Assembly: GCA_902779395.1 (NCBI GenBank)
Contig: CACZBK010000016.1
Location: 1-64,000, forward strand
Length of the DNA stretch: 64,000 bases
Reading direction: 5' to 3'
From: an uncultured Lachnospiraceae bacterium
GTDB lineage: Bacteria > Bacillota > Clostridia > Lachnospirales > Lachnospiraceae
The first letter of the stretch is position 1. Every line of letters begins with the position of its first letter. The translations under genes were made by a program, and so were the position numbers. Shown in pieces: positions 63,629 to 64,000 of the stretch. Under the pieces are notes generated by a model that was not told where the DNA came from, searched no databases, and worked only from the letters and a program-made list of their open reading frames with translations.

Positions 63629-64000
63629 ACTATATATGTTTTAAGGGGGACGAAGCTCTCACAGGAAACGATAAAGCGGCCCTCTTTACCTTCCATGGGA
63701 GTAAAGCCCATTTTTGTATAGATATCGGCAACCATTGAATTTTTGGGAGTGGGAAGGTATTCACCGATCACATATTCAGCTCCGGCATTCTTAGCCTCAG
63801 CTATCACCCTGTTTATTATGTATTCTTCCATACCGCGTTTTAATACCCGGCAGCTCATTATCCAGGTATCGATAAAGAATGCATTTGTTTCCTTTTTCAT
63901 TATAACGGCACTTATCAGCCCGTGATCTCCGAACTTATCCTTAAGACAGAAATACAGGGTCAGGTGATCGCTGCTTTCACTGAAGCGGCGGATATCATCT
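63625..64000 (-). CDS. FkbH-like HAD-IIIC protein, 3' part only
   Basis: The reverse-strand frame is open at the window edge and ends at 63625. The visible ~124 residues include YFCLKDKFGDHGLIS, FIDTWIMSCRVLKRGMEE and GEYLPTPKNSMVADIYTKMGF, the typical C-terminal acyltransferase-like segment of FkbH proteins. FkbH proteins load glyceryl groups from 1,3-bisphosphoglycerate onto an ACP. Together with the ACP this indicates a specialised acyl group. The N-terminal part lies beyond the window. Confidence 0.85.
   Translation of the reverse strand, partial: DDIRRFSESSDHLTLYFCLKDKFGDHGLISAVIMKKETNAFFIDTWIMSCRVLKRGMEEYIINRVIAEAKNAGAEYVIGEYLPTPKNSMVADIYTKMGFTPMEGKEGRFIVSCESFVPLKTYIV

Noticed and set aside
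1..64000. rRNA, tRNA, transposase or integrase genes
   Set aside because: No conserved RNA gene stretches, tRNA-like cloverleaf or transposase/integrase motifs were noticed while reading either strand; a tRNA scan could still find something missed.

Overview
The window looks like chromosomal DNA of an anaerobic, Gram-positive, Lachnospiraceae-like clostridium. The grounds are gene content: a PPi-dependent phosphofructokinase, AddAB instead of RecBCD, an aspS-gatCAB operon, the DapL/DapF lysine-peptidoglycan route, rubrerythrin, ferredoxin-linked IorAB, a ThiT thiamine transporter behind a TPP riboswitch, and cyclic-di-GMP enzymes. Promoters are mostly clean sigma-A type (TTGAxx-17-TAtAAT) and ribosome-binding sites are strong (AGGAGG). 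The genus cannot be fixed from this sequence. No rRNA, tRNA, CRISPR array or insertion sequence was recognised.

Layout. 1-3.6 kb: a disturbed left end. It holds a truncated tungstate-binding-protein remnant, a reverse-strand membrane-protein gene broken by an in-frame TGA, and a Zn/Cd P-type ATPase whose first membrane helices are replaced by about 140 unrelated residues, followed by its ArsR-type metal sensor. 3.6-11.5 kb: an acyltransferase, hflKC, a PurF-like protein without its catalytic cysteine, the PPi-phosphofructokinase, and an AAA-type ATPase behind a striking array of TATAACA repeats. 11.5-16.6 kb: a diguanylate cyclase, a TIR-membrane-propeller protein, an EamA transporter and an XRE regulator. 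16.7-30.3 kb: one tightly packed eight-gene operon, aspS-gatC-(nucleoside-hydrolase-like)-gatA-(small Cys-rich membrane protein)-gatB-addB-addA. 30.3-38.5 kb: an HD-GYP protein, thiT with its TPP riboswitch, a HAD-CPBP fusion, and a reverse-strand run with hisC, a phosphoesterase and a ParB-like/BMP fusion.

38.6-46.5 kb: a methyltransferase, a three-gene CMP-sugar-type cassette (cytidylyltransferase, Gfo/Idh/MocA, SDR), rubrerythrin, and iorA-iorB-paaK for aryl pyruvate/arylacetate chemistry. 46.5-56.4 kb: amino-acid and nitrogen genes: glnA with an ANTAR regulator, a GNAT with a histone-H1-like tail, dapF overlapping a FIST-domain hybrid kinase, then dapL and a DJ-1 protein. glnA and dapL, 8 kb apart, share an almost identical promoter plus 5' leader hairpin. 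56.4-64 kb: a GNAT, a heterodimeric ABC exporter, an anchored protein of unknown function, and an acylation module (acyltransferase, acyl carrier protein, MaoC dehydratase, SDR, FkbH-like) cut by the window end.

The strongest candidates for something undescribed are the duplicated glnA/dapL promoter-leader element, the 29-bp-period TATAACA array in front of the ATPase, and the cytosolic ParB-like/BMP fusion. The genes of unknown function built into the gatCAB operon also deserve attention. All functions are inferred from reading the sequence; no database search was possible.
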